Notes: a model not told the origin generated them from the letters alone. 6,211 nt of DNA from DASQVO01 sp035640715 (GCA_035640715.1 DASQVO010000251.1:1-6211); one strand, 5' to 3'; shown: positions 1-5,884, counted from the first letter of the stretch. Program-made: numbers and translations.

Positions 1-126
1 ATGGCCCGTCGCCGCACCCACGTCATTTACCGGAAAGGAACCCGCCACCACCCGGCCGTCTCGGCATTCGCCGCGGCGATCCGCGAGTCGGCGGCCCGCT
101 ACCTCACCTCCGCGCAAGCCTCATGA
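1..126 (+). CDS. C-terminal end of a probable LysR-type transcriptional regulator (5' truncated by window)
   Basis: An open frame runs from the first base to a TGA at 124-126 and encodes 41 residues. The text HVIYRKGTRHHPAVSAFAAA followed by IRESAARYL resembles the end of the effector-binding domain of LysR-family regulators, where a last beta strand (a V-x-R-x-G-like stretch) is followed by 'hPAV' and a final amphipathic helix. The ATG at position 1 is unlikely to be the true start: there is no upstream sequence to judge, and 41 residues would not make a complete regulator. The gene converges on the LacI-type gene, with 120 bp between the two stop codons, so it is probably not part of the sugar operon. 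The assignment rests on a short tail only; another alpha/beta ligand-binding protein is possible. Confidence 0.6.
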   Translation: MARRRTHVIYRKGTRHHPAVSAFAAAIRESAARYLTSAQAS

Positions 127-196
127 GCGGGGGGGACCTGCTGGCCGACCGCCGCGCCGACCACAACACCTCGGCGCCGGAGCCCGCACCCGCCAT

Positions 197-211
197 CCAA
201 GATCATTTTGG
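197..211. terminator. weak stem-loop between the convergent LysR-type and LacI-type genes
   Basis: CCAAGATCATTTTGG can fold as a 6-bp stem (197-202 with 206-211, including one G-T pair) with a 3-nt loop. It lies in the 120-bp gap between two converging genes, where a bidirectional terminator is expected. A second possible stem, CCGGG (229-233) with CCCGG (241-245), overlaps the last bases of the LacI-type gene. Neither has a T-tract, so the call rests mostly on position. Confidence 0.25.
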
Positions 212-246
212 CCATTTGGCAGGGCACACCGGGTCGTCCCCCCGGG

Positions 247-1248
247 CTAGGATCGCGGCGGGGCCGTGCTGTCGCGGACGACGAGGGTGGTAGCCAGCTC
301 AACGTGCTCGGGCTGGGCGGGGCTGCCCTCGGCGCCCATCCGGAGCATCCGGAAACCGGCCGCGGCCATGGCCGCCAGCGGCTGGCGGACGGTGGTGAGG
401 GGCGGCGTGGCCCAGGTCGCGAGGACGTCGTCGAAGCCCACCACACTGAGGTCATCGGGGGCGCGCAGGCCGCGCTCGCCGAGTGCCTGCAGCACGCCGA
501 ACGCCTGGTTGTCGTTGCCGGCCACGATCGCGGTGGGCCGCTCGGGCAGGTCCAGCAGGCGGAGAGCCTGGATTTTCCCGCCGACATCGCTGAACTCATC
601 CCGGCCGATAAGGGCCTCATCGACCGGGAGGCCGGATCGCAGCAGCGCCGTCCGGTACCCGTCGAGCCGCGCGTTGGCCGACCAGAATCGTTCCGGGCCG
701 CCGATCGCCGCGATCCTCCGGTGGCCCAGTTCGGCGAGGTGGCGGGTTGCGGCCATTCCGCCCTGCCAGTTGGTCGTCCCGACGGAACGGATGCCGGTTC
801 CCGGTTCGGTCGGCGGGTCGATGACCACGAGGGGGATGCCCGCAGCGGACAGCCGTCGCCGTCCGGCGGTACTGGGCAGGTGCAGCACGGACAGGACACC
901 GCCGGTGCCGCGCGCTGCCGCCCGGTCGAGCCAGTGGCCGAACTCGGCGTCAGTTTCCACGGTCGTGACGATGATGCTCTGGTCAGCCTCCCGCGCCGCT
1001 TCGACGGCGCCCCGGATGAGCTCTTCCGCCCACGGCCCCTGGAGGCAGCCGATCAGCAGGTCCACGGCACCAAAGCGCAGCCCGGATGCGACACGGTAGC
1101 CGTTGCTGCGGAGCAGGCTGCCGACCCGGTCGCGGGTCCGGGCGGCGACGTCGGTGCGGCCGTTGAGAACCTTCGACACGGTGGAAACCGATACGCCAGC
1201 CTCCGCTGCGATTCCGGTGAGGGTGCTGCGGCCAGCGTCGCGCCGCAT
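247..1248 (-). CDS. LacI-family transcriptional repressor, probable regulator of the divergent sugar operon
   Basis: The product is 333 residues, the usual length of LacI-family proteins. The N-terminus is the family helix-turn-helix: TLTGIAAEAGVSVSTVSKVL (about residues 9-28) followed by NGRTDVAARTRDRV, then a hinge region (S48-R58) with L57 in the place of the leucine that other family members insert into the operator's central CpG. Residues from about 60 onward form a periplasmic-binding-protein-like effector domain with typical text: GIPLVVID, HLAELGHRRIAAIGG, PTAIVAGNDNQAFGVLQAL and DDLSVVGFDDVLATWATPPL. The start is the ATG at 1248, preceded by AAAGGAG at 1260-1254 with 5 nt spacing; the stop is TAG. 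It is transcribed divergently from the four-gene enzyme operon across a 202-bp gap, the usual arrangement for a local repressor that releases DNA on binding a sugar. The element TTTCGAAA partly overlaps its own ribosome-binding site, suggesting autoregulation. The effector is unknown, presumably a substrate or intermediate of the operon. Confidence 0.95.
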   Translation of the reverse strand: MRRDAGRSTLTGIAAEAGVSVSTVSKVLNGRTDVAARTRDRVGSLLRSNGYRVASGLRFGAVDLLIGCLQGPWAEELIRGAVEAAREADQSIIVTTVETDAEFGHWLDRAAARGTGGVLSVLHLPSTAGRRRLSAAGIPLVVIDPPTEPGTGIRSVGTTNWQGGMAATRHLAELGHRRIAAIGGPERFWSANARLDGYRTALLRSGLPVDEALIGRDEFSDVGGKIQALRLLDLPERPTAIVAGNDNQAFGVLQALGERGLRAPDDLSVVGFDDVLATWATPPLTTVRQPLAAMAAAGFRMLRMGAEGSPAQPEHVELATTLVVRDSTAPPRS

Positions 1249-1257
1249 CGCCGCTCC

Positions 1258-1268
1258 TTTCGAAAAAT
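1258..1268. promoter_or_regulatory. candidate LacI-type operator, repressor-gene side
   Basis: TTTCGAAAAAT with an 8-bp perfect palindrome TTTCGAAA (1258-1265) and a central CpG, the form typical of LacI-family operators. The same 11 bases recur at 1404-1414 in front of the operon. This copy overlaps the upstream part of the repressor gene's Shine-Dalgarno site (1254-1260), so binding here could block transcription through the start region. Operator function is inferred from the repetition, symmetry and location. Confidence 0.5.
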
Positions 1269-1323
1269 CGAGCCGCCAGACGCCTAGCGTAGCTCACATA
1301 CAGGCAATTCCCGCATCGGGCAC

Positions 1324-1333
1324 TTCCCGGGAA
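1324..1333. promoter_or_regulatory. 10-bp palindrome TTCCCGGGAA in the divergent control region
   Basis: A perfect 10-bp palindrome centred between 1328 and 1329, 19 bp upstream of the operon's -35 box. A half-site-like TTCCCG also occurs at 1308-1313, and CCCG-CAT-CGGG forms a small dyad at 1310-1320. The position would suit an activator or a second regulator. It does not match the TTTCGAAA element, and GC-rich palindromes arise easily by chance in such DNA. Confidence 0.25.
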
Positions 1334-1352
1334 AACTATCCTTCATCAGTCA

Positions 1353-1381
1353 TTGACCCTGGCCATGACCCGCCCTACGGT
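1353..1381 (+). promoter_or_regulatory. sigma70-type (HrdB-like) promoter of the four-gene operon
   Basis: A -35 box TTGACC (1353-1358), a 17-bp spacer and a -10 box TACGGT (1376-1381) match the actinobacterial TTGAC-N17/18-TAnnnT consensus well. Transcription would begin near 1388, giving a leader of about 60 nt before the ATG at 1451. The TTTCGAAA element at 1404-1414 lies just downstream of the predicted start point, where a bound repressor would block RNA polymerase. No equally good promoter could be found for the divergent repressor gene. Confidence 0.6.
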
Positions 1382-1395
1382 GAGGGGAAAGCATT

Positions 1396-1414
1396 CGGAA
1401 AGTTTTCGAAAAAT
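1396..1414. promoter_or_regulatory. candidate LacI-type operator, operon side
   Basis: The stretch CGGAAAGTTTTCGAAAAAT contains a perfect 10-bp palindrome TTTTCGAAAA (1403-1412) with a central CpG, plus an overlapping imperfect dyad CGGAAA-G-TTTTCG (1396-1408) resembling the GAAA-x-TTTC operators of actinobacterial sugar repressors. The 11 bases at 1404-1414 are identical to 1258-1268 beside the divergent repressor gene. It is an AT-rich island in otherwise very GC-rich DNA and lies between the predicted transcription start and the ribosome-binding site of the first operon gene (AAGGA, 1438-1442). Confidence 0.6.
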
Positions 1415-1450
1415 ATTTGCGGAGATACCGGGCGACTAAGGACGGTGGGC

Positions 1451-2260
1451 ATGAGTAATCCCGTAGCGCTGCAGTTGTACACCGTCCGGGAGGACCTGGC
1501 GGGCGACCGCGCGGGCATCCTGCGGCGCATCGCCGGATTCGGCTACGGGGCGGTCGAGCCATACGACGTGATCTCGGATCCGGACGGGCTGCGGGCCGAT
1601 ATCGACGCCGCCGGGCTCGCGGTATGCAGCGTGCACGCGCGACCGTTCGGCGAGCAGGCCGAGGCCGTCTTCAGCGGGATCGCCACAGTCGGGGCGGACA
1701 CGGTGATCGTCCCGCACATGCCGCCGGAGCGCTTCGCCGACGCGGACAGTGTGGGTGAACTCGCCCGGGAACTGAACGGCATCGCGGCGCAGGCGGCCGG
1801 CCGCGGGCTGCGGCTTGGCTACCACAACCACGACTTTGAGCTCTCGTCGCTGGTCGGCGGCCGCCCGGCCCTGGAGATACTGGCGGACCAGCTTGACCCG
1901 GCCGTGCTGCTGGAGGTGGACACATACTGGGCGGCCGTTGGCGGCCAGCCAGTGCCCGATTTGCTGCGCCGCCTGGGTGAGCGCGTCCGCTACCTGCACG
2001 TCAAGGACGGCCCTGTGACGAAGACCGATCCGATGACCGCCGTCGGGACGGGCAAGATGCCGGTCGCGGAGATCCTCACGGCGAGTCCCTCCGTCGAGTG
2101 GAACGTCGTCGAACTGGATGACTGCGCGACGGACATGATGGAGGCCGTGGCCGAGAGCATCACCTGGCTGGCCAGTAAAGGGCTGGGCGGCCGGGCCGTC
2201 CCAGCGCCCCCGGAGGGCCCGGCCCCATCTGCCCCGGCGGGCCCGGCCGGGAGCCGGTGA
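1451..2260 (+). CDS. sugar phosphate isomerase/epimerase-family TIM-barrel protein (first operon gene)
   Basis: A cytoplasmic protein of 269 residues in the xylose isomerase-like / AP-endonuclease-2 superfamily. The first strand reads VALQLYTVRED, the hallmark of a subfamily usually found beside Gfo/Idh/MocA oxidoreductases. Other family signatures are GYGAVEPY (E36), CSVHARP (H62), GYHNHDFEL (H125-E130), LLEVDTYWAAVGG (E155, D157), YLHVKDG (H183) and VVELDD (E221). By analogy with characterised members, E130, D157, H183 and E221 are the likely divalent-metal ligands, so the active site looks intact. The last 25 or so residues are Pro/Ala/Gly-rich and probably disordered. The start is ATG 1451, with AAGGA at 1438-1442 and 8 nt spacing; an in-frame GTG at 1445 sits too close to that site. 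The stop overlaps the next gene's ATG by one base (TGATG), implying coupled translation. Relatives include inosose isomerases/dehydratases and keto-sugar epimerases; the substrate is not determinable here. Confidence 0.9.
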   Translation: MSNPVALQLYTVREDLAGDRAGILRRIAGFGYGAVEPYDVISDPDGLRADIDAAGLAVCSVHARPFGEQAEAVFSGIATVGADTVIVPHMPPERFADADSVGELARELNGIAAQAAGRGLRLGYHNHDFELSSLVGGRPALEILADQLDPAVLLEVDTYWAAVGGQPVPDLLRRLGERVRYLHVKDGPVTKTDPMTAVGTGKMPVAEILTASPSVEWNVVELDDCATDMMEAVAESITWLASKGLGGRAVPAPPEGPAPSAPAGPAGSR

Positions 2261-3369
2261 TGACGGCGGCCGCCCCGCTCGGCGTGGCCGTCGCCGGATG
2301 CGGCACGATCAGCAACCAGTACCTGCCCAACCTGACCTCGTTCCCCGATCTGCAGGTGCTGTTCTGCGCCGACCTCGACCTGGAGCGGGCCAAGAGCCAG
2401 GCCGCCGCCTACGGCGTCCCCGCAGCAGGCACCCTGGCACAGGCGCTGGAACATCCCGGCGTGGAGCTTGTCGTCAACCTGACCGTGCCGGCCGCGCACG
2501 CTGAGGTGGCCGCCGCCGCCATCGCCGCCGGCAAGCACGTCTGGAACGAGAAACCGCTGACGACCGACCCAGCCACTGGCCGCGCCCTGCTGGAGCAGGC
2601 CCGCCGGGCCGGGGTCCGGGTCGGCTGTGCGCCCGACACCGTCCTCGGCGCCGGGCTGCAGACCGCGCGGCGGCTGATCCAGGCGGGCGCGATCGGGACC
2701 CCGCAGACCGCGCTGGCCCTCATGCAGAGCCCGGGCCCGGAGAGCTGGCATCCGAGCCCGGAGTTCCTGTTCCAGCTCGGCGCGGGCCCGCTGTTCGACA
2801 TCGGGCCCTATTACCTGTCGGCGCTGGCCGCCGTGTTCGGCCCGGCCTCCAGGGTCGTTGCGATCGGCCGGCAGGCCCTCACGACCCGGGTGATCGGCTC
2901 GGGCCCGAAGGCCGGAACCGAGTTCGCCGTCGAGGTGCCCACCCATGTCGGCACACTGATCGAGTACACCGGGGGAGGGGCGGCGTCCCTGCTGCTCAGC
3001 TTCGACTCACCGCTGCGCCGTCAGGGCTTCGTGGAGATCACCGGAACGGAGGCCACGATGGCCGTGCCCGATCCGAACAGGTTCGACGGCGAGATACGGA
3101 TACACCGGCTCGGCGGCGACGGCTGGGAGGTGGTGGAACCGGCTGGCACATCGGCAGGGCGCGGGCTCGGCGTTCTCGACATGGCGCGCGCCCTGCGGGC
3201 CGATGAGCCGCACCGCGCCTCGGGCGAGATGGCGCTGCATGTCCTCGACGTGATGGTGGCCATCGAGCGGTCCATTACCAGCGCAGCGTTTGAGCCGGTG
3301 GATTCGGGGTTCACGATGGCAGAGCCACTGTCGGAGGACTGGGATCCGCATGCCCGCAGCATCGCCTGA
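2260..3369 (+). CDS. Gfo/Idh/MocA-family NAD(P)-dependent oxidoreductase A
   Basis: A protein of 369 residues. The N-terminal Rossmann fold begins GVAVAGCGTISNQYL (glycine-rich dinucleotide loop, G13-C-G15) and continues with PDLQVLFCADLDLERA, VELVVNLTVPAAHAEVA, and AGKHVWNEKPLTTD. That last stretch holds the family's EKP motif, with K98 the expected catalytic/cofactor-contacting lysine. The C-terminal alpha/beta domain has GAGPLFDIGPYYLSAL, placing D180 and Y184 where many family members carry D-x3-H. It is presumably a soluble dehydrogenase acting on a hydroxyl of a sugar, glycoside or polyol. ATG 2260 overlaps the upstream stop by one base; GGGAG at 2249-2253 is 6 nt ahead. The adjacent GTG at 2257 would add one residue but lies only 3 nt from that site. 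The 3' end overlaps the next gene by 20 nt. Cofactor preference and substrate cannot be read from the sequence. Confidence 0.93.
   Translation: MTAAAPLGVAVAGCGTISNQYLPNLTSFPDLQVLFCADLDLERAKSQAAAYGVPAAGTLAQALEHPGVELVVNLTVPAAHAEVAAAAIAAGKHVWNEKPLTTDPATGRALLEQARRAGVRVGCAPDTVLGAGLQTARRLIQAGAIGTPQTALALMQSPGPESWHPSPEFLFQLGAGPLFDIGPYYLSALAAVFGPASRVVAIGRQALTTRVIGSGPKAGTEFAVEVPTHVGTLIEYTGGGAASLLLSFDSPLRRQGFVEITGTEATMAVPDPNRFDGEIRIHRLGGDGWEVVEPAGTSAGRGLGVLDMARALRADEPHRASGEMALHVLDVMVAIERSITSAAFEPVDSGFTMAEPLSEDWDPHARSIA
3333..3338 (+). promoter_or_regulatory. ribosome-binding site fixing the start of oxidoreductase B
   Basis: GGAGGA lies inside the coding region of oxidoreductase A, 11 nt before ATG 3350. 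No ATG, GTG or TTG occurs in frame between 3350 and the first Rossmann strand of oxidoreductase B (about 3458). This site therefore supports ATG 3350 even though it gives an unusually long N-terminus. Confidence 0.6.
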
Positions 3370-4681
3370 CCCGGCGCTTCCTGATCGGGCCCAGCCCGGG
3401 CTGGCGTCCGGGCCGTCCCCGGCCGGGATCACCGGGCCTGCCGGGGCCCGGCCGGAACTGGGCATCGGCATGGTGGGGTACGCGTTCATGGGCGCCGCCC
3501 ACTCGCAGGCCTGGCGGACCGTGGCCCGCGTCTTCGACGTGCCGCTGCGGCCCAGGATGGCCGCACTGTCCGGTCGCGACGCCGGGGCAGCACGCGCCGC
3601 AGCGGAGCGGTACGGCTGGCAGTCAGCCGAAACCGACTGGCGTGCGCTGATCGCCCGCGATGACGTGCAGCTCGTCGACATCTGCGCGCCCGGCGACGTG
3701 CACGCCGAGATCGCCATCGCGGCGCTGGATGCGGGCAAGCACGTGCTGTGCGAGAAGCCGCTTGCCAATACCGTGGCGGAAGCCGAGGCGATGTGCGAGG
3801 CATCGGCCAGGGCGGCCCGGCGCGGCGTGCAGGCGATGATCGGCTTCAACTACCGCCGCGTCCCTGCCATCGCGCTGGCCCGGCAGCTGATCCGGGACGG
3901 GCGCATCGGCACGCTCCGCCATGTCCGGGCGGCCTACCTCCAGGACTGGCTGGTGGATCCGTCGTTCCCGCTGACCTGGCGGCTGCAGCGCGAGCGGGCC
4001 GGTTCCGGCGCCCTCGGCGACCTCGGCGCGCACGCGGTCGACCTCGCCCAGTACCTGGCCGGCGAGCCGCTGACCGGCGTGTCCGGGCTGACCCGTACCT
4101 TCGTCACCGAGCGCCCGCTAGCCGGGGCCGACGGGACGACGGGGACGGGCGGGATCCCGGGACAGCAGGCACCTCACGGCACGGTCACCGTCGACGACGC
4201 GGCCCTGTTCACCGGGCGCCTCGCGTCCGGCGCCCTGGCCTCGTTCGAGGCCACGCGGTTCGCCGCAGGCCGCAAGAACGCACTCCGCGTCGAGCTCAAC
4301 GGCGAACGGGGCAGCCTGTCCTTCGACCTTGAGCGGCTGAACGAGCTCCAGTTTCACGACCACACCGAGCCCGCCTGGGCAGCGGGTTTCCGCCGCATCC
4401 TGGTCACCGAACCCGGGCACCCGTATCTTGACGCGTGGTGGCCACCCGGGCACACGCTCGGCTGGGAGCACACGTTCGTGCACCAGGCACGGGACCTGCT
4501 GGCGGCCATCGCCGCCGGGACCGGGCCTGAGCCCTCGTTCGCCGACGGCCTTCAGGTGCAGCGGGTTCTCGCGGCCGTCATCGACAGCGCGGCCAACGCG
4601 AGCGCGTGGACCCCAGTCCAGCCGGCCGGCGACAGGACCGGTACAGCCGCACAGCGCCCTGCCCAGCCGGTACAGGAGTGA
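3350..4681 (+). CDS. Gfo/Idh/MocA-family NAD(P)-dependent oxidoreductase B
   Basis: A protein of 443 residues, somewhat longer than the roughly 390 usual for its subfamily. Residues 1-35 are a Pro/Ala/Gly-rich, probably disordered leader. The Rossmann domain starts at ELGIGMVGYAFMGAAHSQAW (36-55), with DVQLVDICAPGDVHAEIA and HVLCEKPLAN (E135-K136-P137, the catalytic-lysine motif). The second domain has IGFNYRRVPAIALARQLI, GALGDLGAHAVDLAQYL (D224 and H228, the D-x3-H catalytic pair), VTVDDAALF, GRKNALRVELNGERGSLSFD, and HPYLDAWWPPGHTLGWEHTF. These are signatures of a Gfo/Idh/MocA branch common in actinobacterial sugar and inositol clusters. The C-terminal 25 or so residues are again low complexity. 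A Gly/Thr-rich loop (about residues 258-275) precedes VTVDDAA. The gene overlaps oxidoreductase A by 20 nt in another frame, so the two are probably translationally linked. It is only a distant relative of oxidoreductase A and not a recent duplicate. The substrate is unknown; a sugar or polyol dehydrogenase role is inferred from family and context. Confidence 0.93.
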   Translation: MPAASPDPALPDRAQPGLASGPSPAGITGPAGARPELGIGMVGYAFMGAAHSQAWRTVARVFDVPLRPRMAALSGRDAGAARAAAERYGWQSAETDWRALIARDDVQLVDICAPGDVHAEIAIAALDAGKHVLCEKPLANTVAEAEAMCEASARAARRGVQAMIGFNYRRVPAIALARQLIRDGRIGTLRHVRAAYLQDWLVDPSFPLTWRLQRERAGSGALGDLGAHAVDLAQYLAGEPLTGVSGLTRTFVTERPLAGADGTTGTGGIPGQQAPHGTVTVDDAALFTGRLASGALASFEATRFAAGRKNALRVELNGERGSLSFDLERLNELQFHDHTEPAWAAGFRRILVTEPGHPYLDAWWPPGHTLGWEHTFVHQARDLLAAIAAGTGPEPSFADGLQVQRVLAAVIDSAANASAWTPVQPAGDRTGTAAQRPAQPVQE

Positions 4682-4682
4682 C

Positions 4683-4713
4683 GCTGGTACCGGCGCGCCG
4701 CACCGCGCCCAGC
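4683..4713 (+). other. possible intercistronic stem-loop before the last operon gene
   Basis: In the only real gap of the operon (48 nt), GGCGCG (4692-4697) can pair with CGCGCC (4704-4709) around a 6-nt loop. An outer GCTG (4683-4686) can pair with CAGC (4710-4713), with 5 unpaired bases on the left side. The structure ends 7 nt before the ribosome-binding site at 4721. It has no T-tract, so it reads better as an RNA-stability or expression-balancing element than as a terminator. It could also be chance pairing in GC-rich DNA. Confidence 0.3.
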
Positions 4714-4720
4714 CCGCATG

Positions 4721-4726
4721 GGAGGA
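4721..4726 (+). promoter_or_regulatory. strong ribosome-binding site deciding the start of the second isomerase
   Basis: GGAGGA followed by AAA places ATG 4730 close behind a near-perfect Shine-Dalgarno sequence. The other in-frame ATG at 4718 directly abuts this sequence and would be translated through it, so 4730 is preferred, giving an N-terminus MPHSFTLFTGQW. Confidence 0.75.
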
Positions 4727-4729
4727 AAA

Positions 4730-5740
4730 ATGCCGCATTCGTTCACCTTGTTCACCGGCCAGTGGGCGGACCTGCCACTTGAAGAGGTATGCCGGCTGGC
4801 CAGCTCCTGGGGATACGACGGGCTGGAACTGGCCTGCTGGGGAGACCACTTCGAGGTCGGCCGCGCGCTGGCGGAGGACGGCTACCTGGCCGGCCGGCAC
4901 GCCCTGCTGGATAAGTACGGCCTGCGCTGCTGGGCCATCTCGAACCATCTCGTCGGGCAGGCGGTGTGCGATCTGATCGACGAGCGGCACCGGGCCATCC
5001 TCCCCGGCCGGATCTGGCAGGACGGTGACCCCGAAGGGGTACGCCAGCGGGCCGCCGCCGAGATGGCGGACACCGCCCGCGCCGCGGCCGCCTTCGGCGT
5101 CGAGGTGGTCGTGGGCTTCACCGGATCATCGATCTGGCACACCGTCGCGATGTTCCCGCCCACGCCGGAATCGATGATCGAGGAGGGGTACGCCGACTTC
5201 GCGCGGCGCTGGAATCCCATCCTCGACGTCTTCGATGCCGAAGGCGTGCACTTCGCCCACGAGGTCCACCCGACCGAGATCGCCTATGACTTCTGGACGA
5301 CCCAGCGGGCGCTGGAGGCGGTGGGCCGGCGTCCCTCGTTCGGCCTCAACTTCGACCCCAGCCATTTCGTGTGGCAGGACCTGGACCCCGTCGCCTTCCT
5401 GTGGGAGTACCGGGACCGGATTTACCACGTGGACTGCAAGGAGGCACGCAAGCGGCTCGACGGCCGCAACGGCCGTCTCGGCTCTCACCTGCCCTGGGGT
5501 GACCCGCGCCGCGGCTGGGATTTCGTCTCCGCCGGCCACGGCGACGTGGCCTGGGAGGACGTCTTCCGCATGCTGAACGCGATCGGGTACGCGGGGCCGA
5601 TCTCGGTCGAATGGGAGGACGCCGGGATGGACCGGCTGGCCGGCGCGCCCAGCGCACTGGAGTTCCTGCGGGGCTTCGACTACGAACCGCCGACGGCAGG
5701 TTTCGACACGGCCTTCAGCTCAGGCCCGGCCACAGACTGA
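4730..5740 (+). CDS. sugar phosphate isomerase/epimerase-family TIM-barrel protein (last operon gene)
   Basis: A cytoplasmic protein of 336 residues in the xylose isomerase-like TIM-barrel superfamily. It belongs to a longer branch, clearly different from the 269-residue protein that opens the operon. Signatures in order: FTLFTGQWADLPLEEVCRLA (first strand and helix), GYDGLELACWGDHFEV, LRCWAISNHLVGQAVCD, VHFAHEVHPTEIAYDF (H177, E178, H180), FGLNFDPSHFVWQ (D209, H212), RIYHVDCKEA (H233, D235), GHGDVAWEDVFRML (H270) and ISVEWEDAGMDR (E294). E178, D209, H233 and E294 are the probable metal ligands by analogy with tagatose/psicose 3-epimerase and inosose dehydratase-type enzymes. The domain is full length and nothing suggests decay. 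The gene follows a 48-nt gap after oxidoreductase B. Proteins of this branch commonly travel with Gfo/Idh/MocA oxidoreductases. Isomerase, epimerase, dehydratase or keto-glycoside lyase activity are all possible, and the exact reaction is unknown. Confidence 0.92.
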   Translation: MPHSFTLFTGQWADLPLEEVCRLASSWGYDGLELACWGDHFEVGRALAEDGYLAGRHALLDKYGLRCWAISNHLVGQAVCDLIDERHRAILPGRIWQDGDPEGVRQRAAAEMADTARAAAAFGVEVVVGFTGSSIWHTVAMFPPTPESMIEEGYADFARRWNPILDVFDAEGVHFAHEVHPTEIAYDFWTTQRALEAVGRRPSFGLNFDPSHFVWQDLDPVAFLWEYRDRIYHVDCKEARKRLDGRNGRLGSHLPWGDPRRGWDFVSAGHGDVAWEDVFRMLNAIGYAGPISVEWEDAGMDRLAGAPSALEFLRGFDYEPPTAGFDTAFSSGPATD

Positions 5741-5744
5741 GCCG

Positions 5745-5773
5745 CCTGGCCCGCACGGGTTGCGCGGGTCAGG
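5745..5773 (+). terminator. candidate terminator hairpin of the operon
   Basis: CCTGGCCCGC (5745-5754) pairs with GCGGGTCAGG (5764-5773) over 10 bp, including one G-T pair, around a 9-nt loop. It begins 4 nt after the stop of the last operon gene. There is no T-tract, which is common for terminator-like hairpins in actinomycetes. The next gene, about 200 bp on, therefore probably has its own promoter. Confidence 0.55.
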
Positions 5774-5866
5774 TACGTAACGGGCACGGCGTCGCGACCA
5801 GCTCGCTGACCTGGAAAACGGGCCGGGGCACGGGGCTGTACGGTCACGCACCGATTGCTGTGCGCT

Positions 5867-5884
5867 GTACCGGGCATCCGGTAC
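5867..5884. promoter_or_regulatory. inverted repeat upstream of the flavoprotein gene
   Basis: GTACCGG-GCAT-CCGGTAC has perfect 7-bp arms and a 4-bp centre, 88 bp before the GTG start at 5973. Its size and position fit a dimeric repressor site or a small hairpin. Two further palindromes follow at 5900-5911 and 5927-5936. No clear -35/-10 pair could be assigned nearby. Confidence 0.35.

Noticed and set aside
208..1287. Long open frame on the + strand across the LacI-type gene (and another at 266-1099)
   Set aside because: Antisense shadows of a clear LacI-family gene in GC-rich DNA. The translations are low-complexity Arg/Pro/Gly/Ala text without domain motifs.
1269..1350. Promoter for the repressor gene on the minus strand (TTGCCT and TACGCT-like words)
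   Set aside because: The hexamers do not pair at an acceptable spacing. A promoter must exist in the divergent region but cannot be placed.
1103..1450. Upstream extension of the first isomerase frame into the control region and the repressor gene
   Set aside because: The family N-terminus (VALQLYTVR) begins right after ATG 1451, which has a good ribosome-binding site. The extension would run antisense into the repressor and through the promoter.
1990..2946. Long minus-strand open frame across the first isomerase and oxidoreductase A
   Set aside because: Shadow of two well-supported genes; Gly/Arg-rich translation with no recognisable fold and no reason to displace them. The same holds for minus-strand frames at 3007-3849, 4118-4990 and 5126-5539.
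3290..3349. TTG 3290 as start of oxidoreductase B
   Set aside because: It would add 20 more non-homologous residues and a longer overlap with oxidoreductase A. ATG 3350 has a GGAGGA site.
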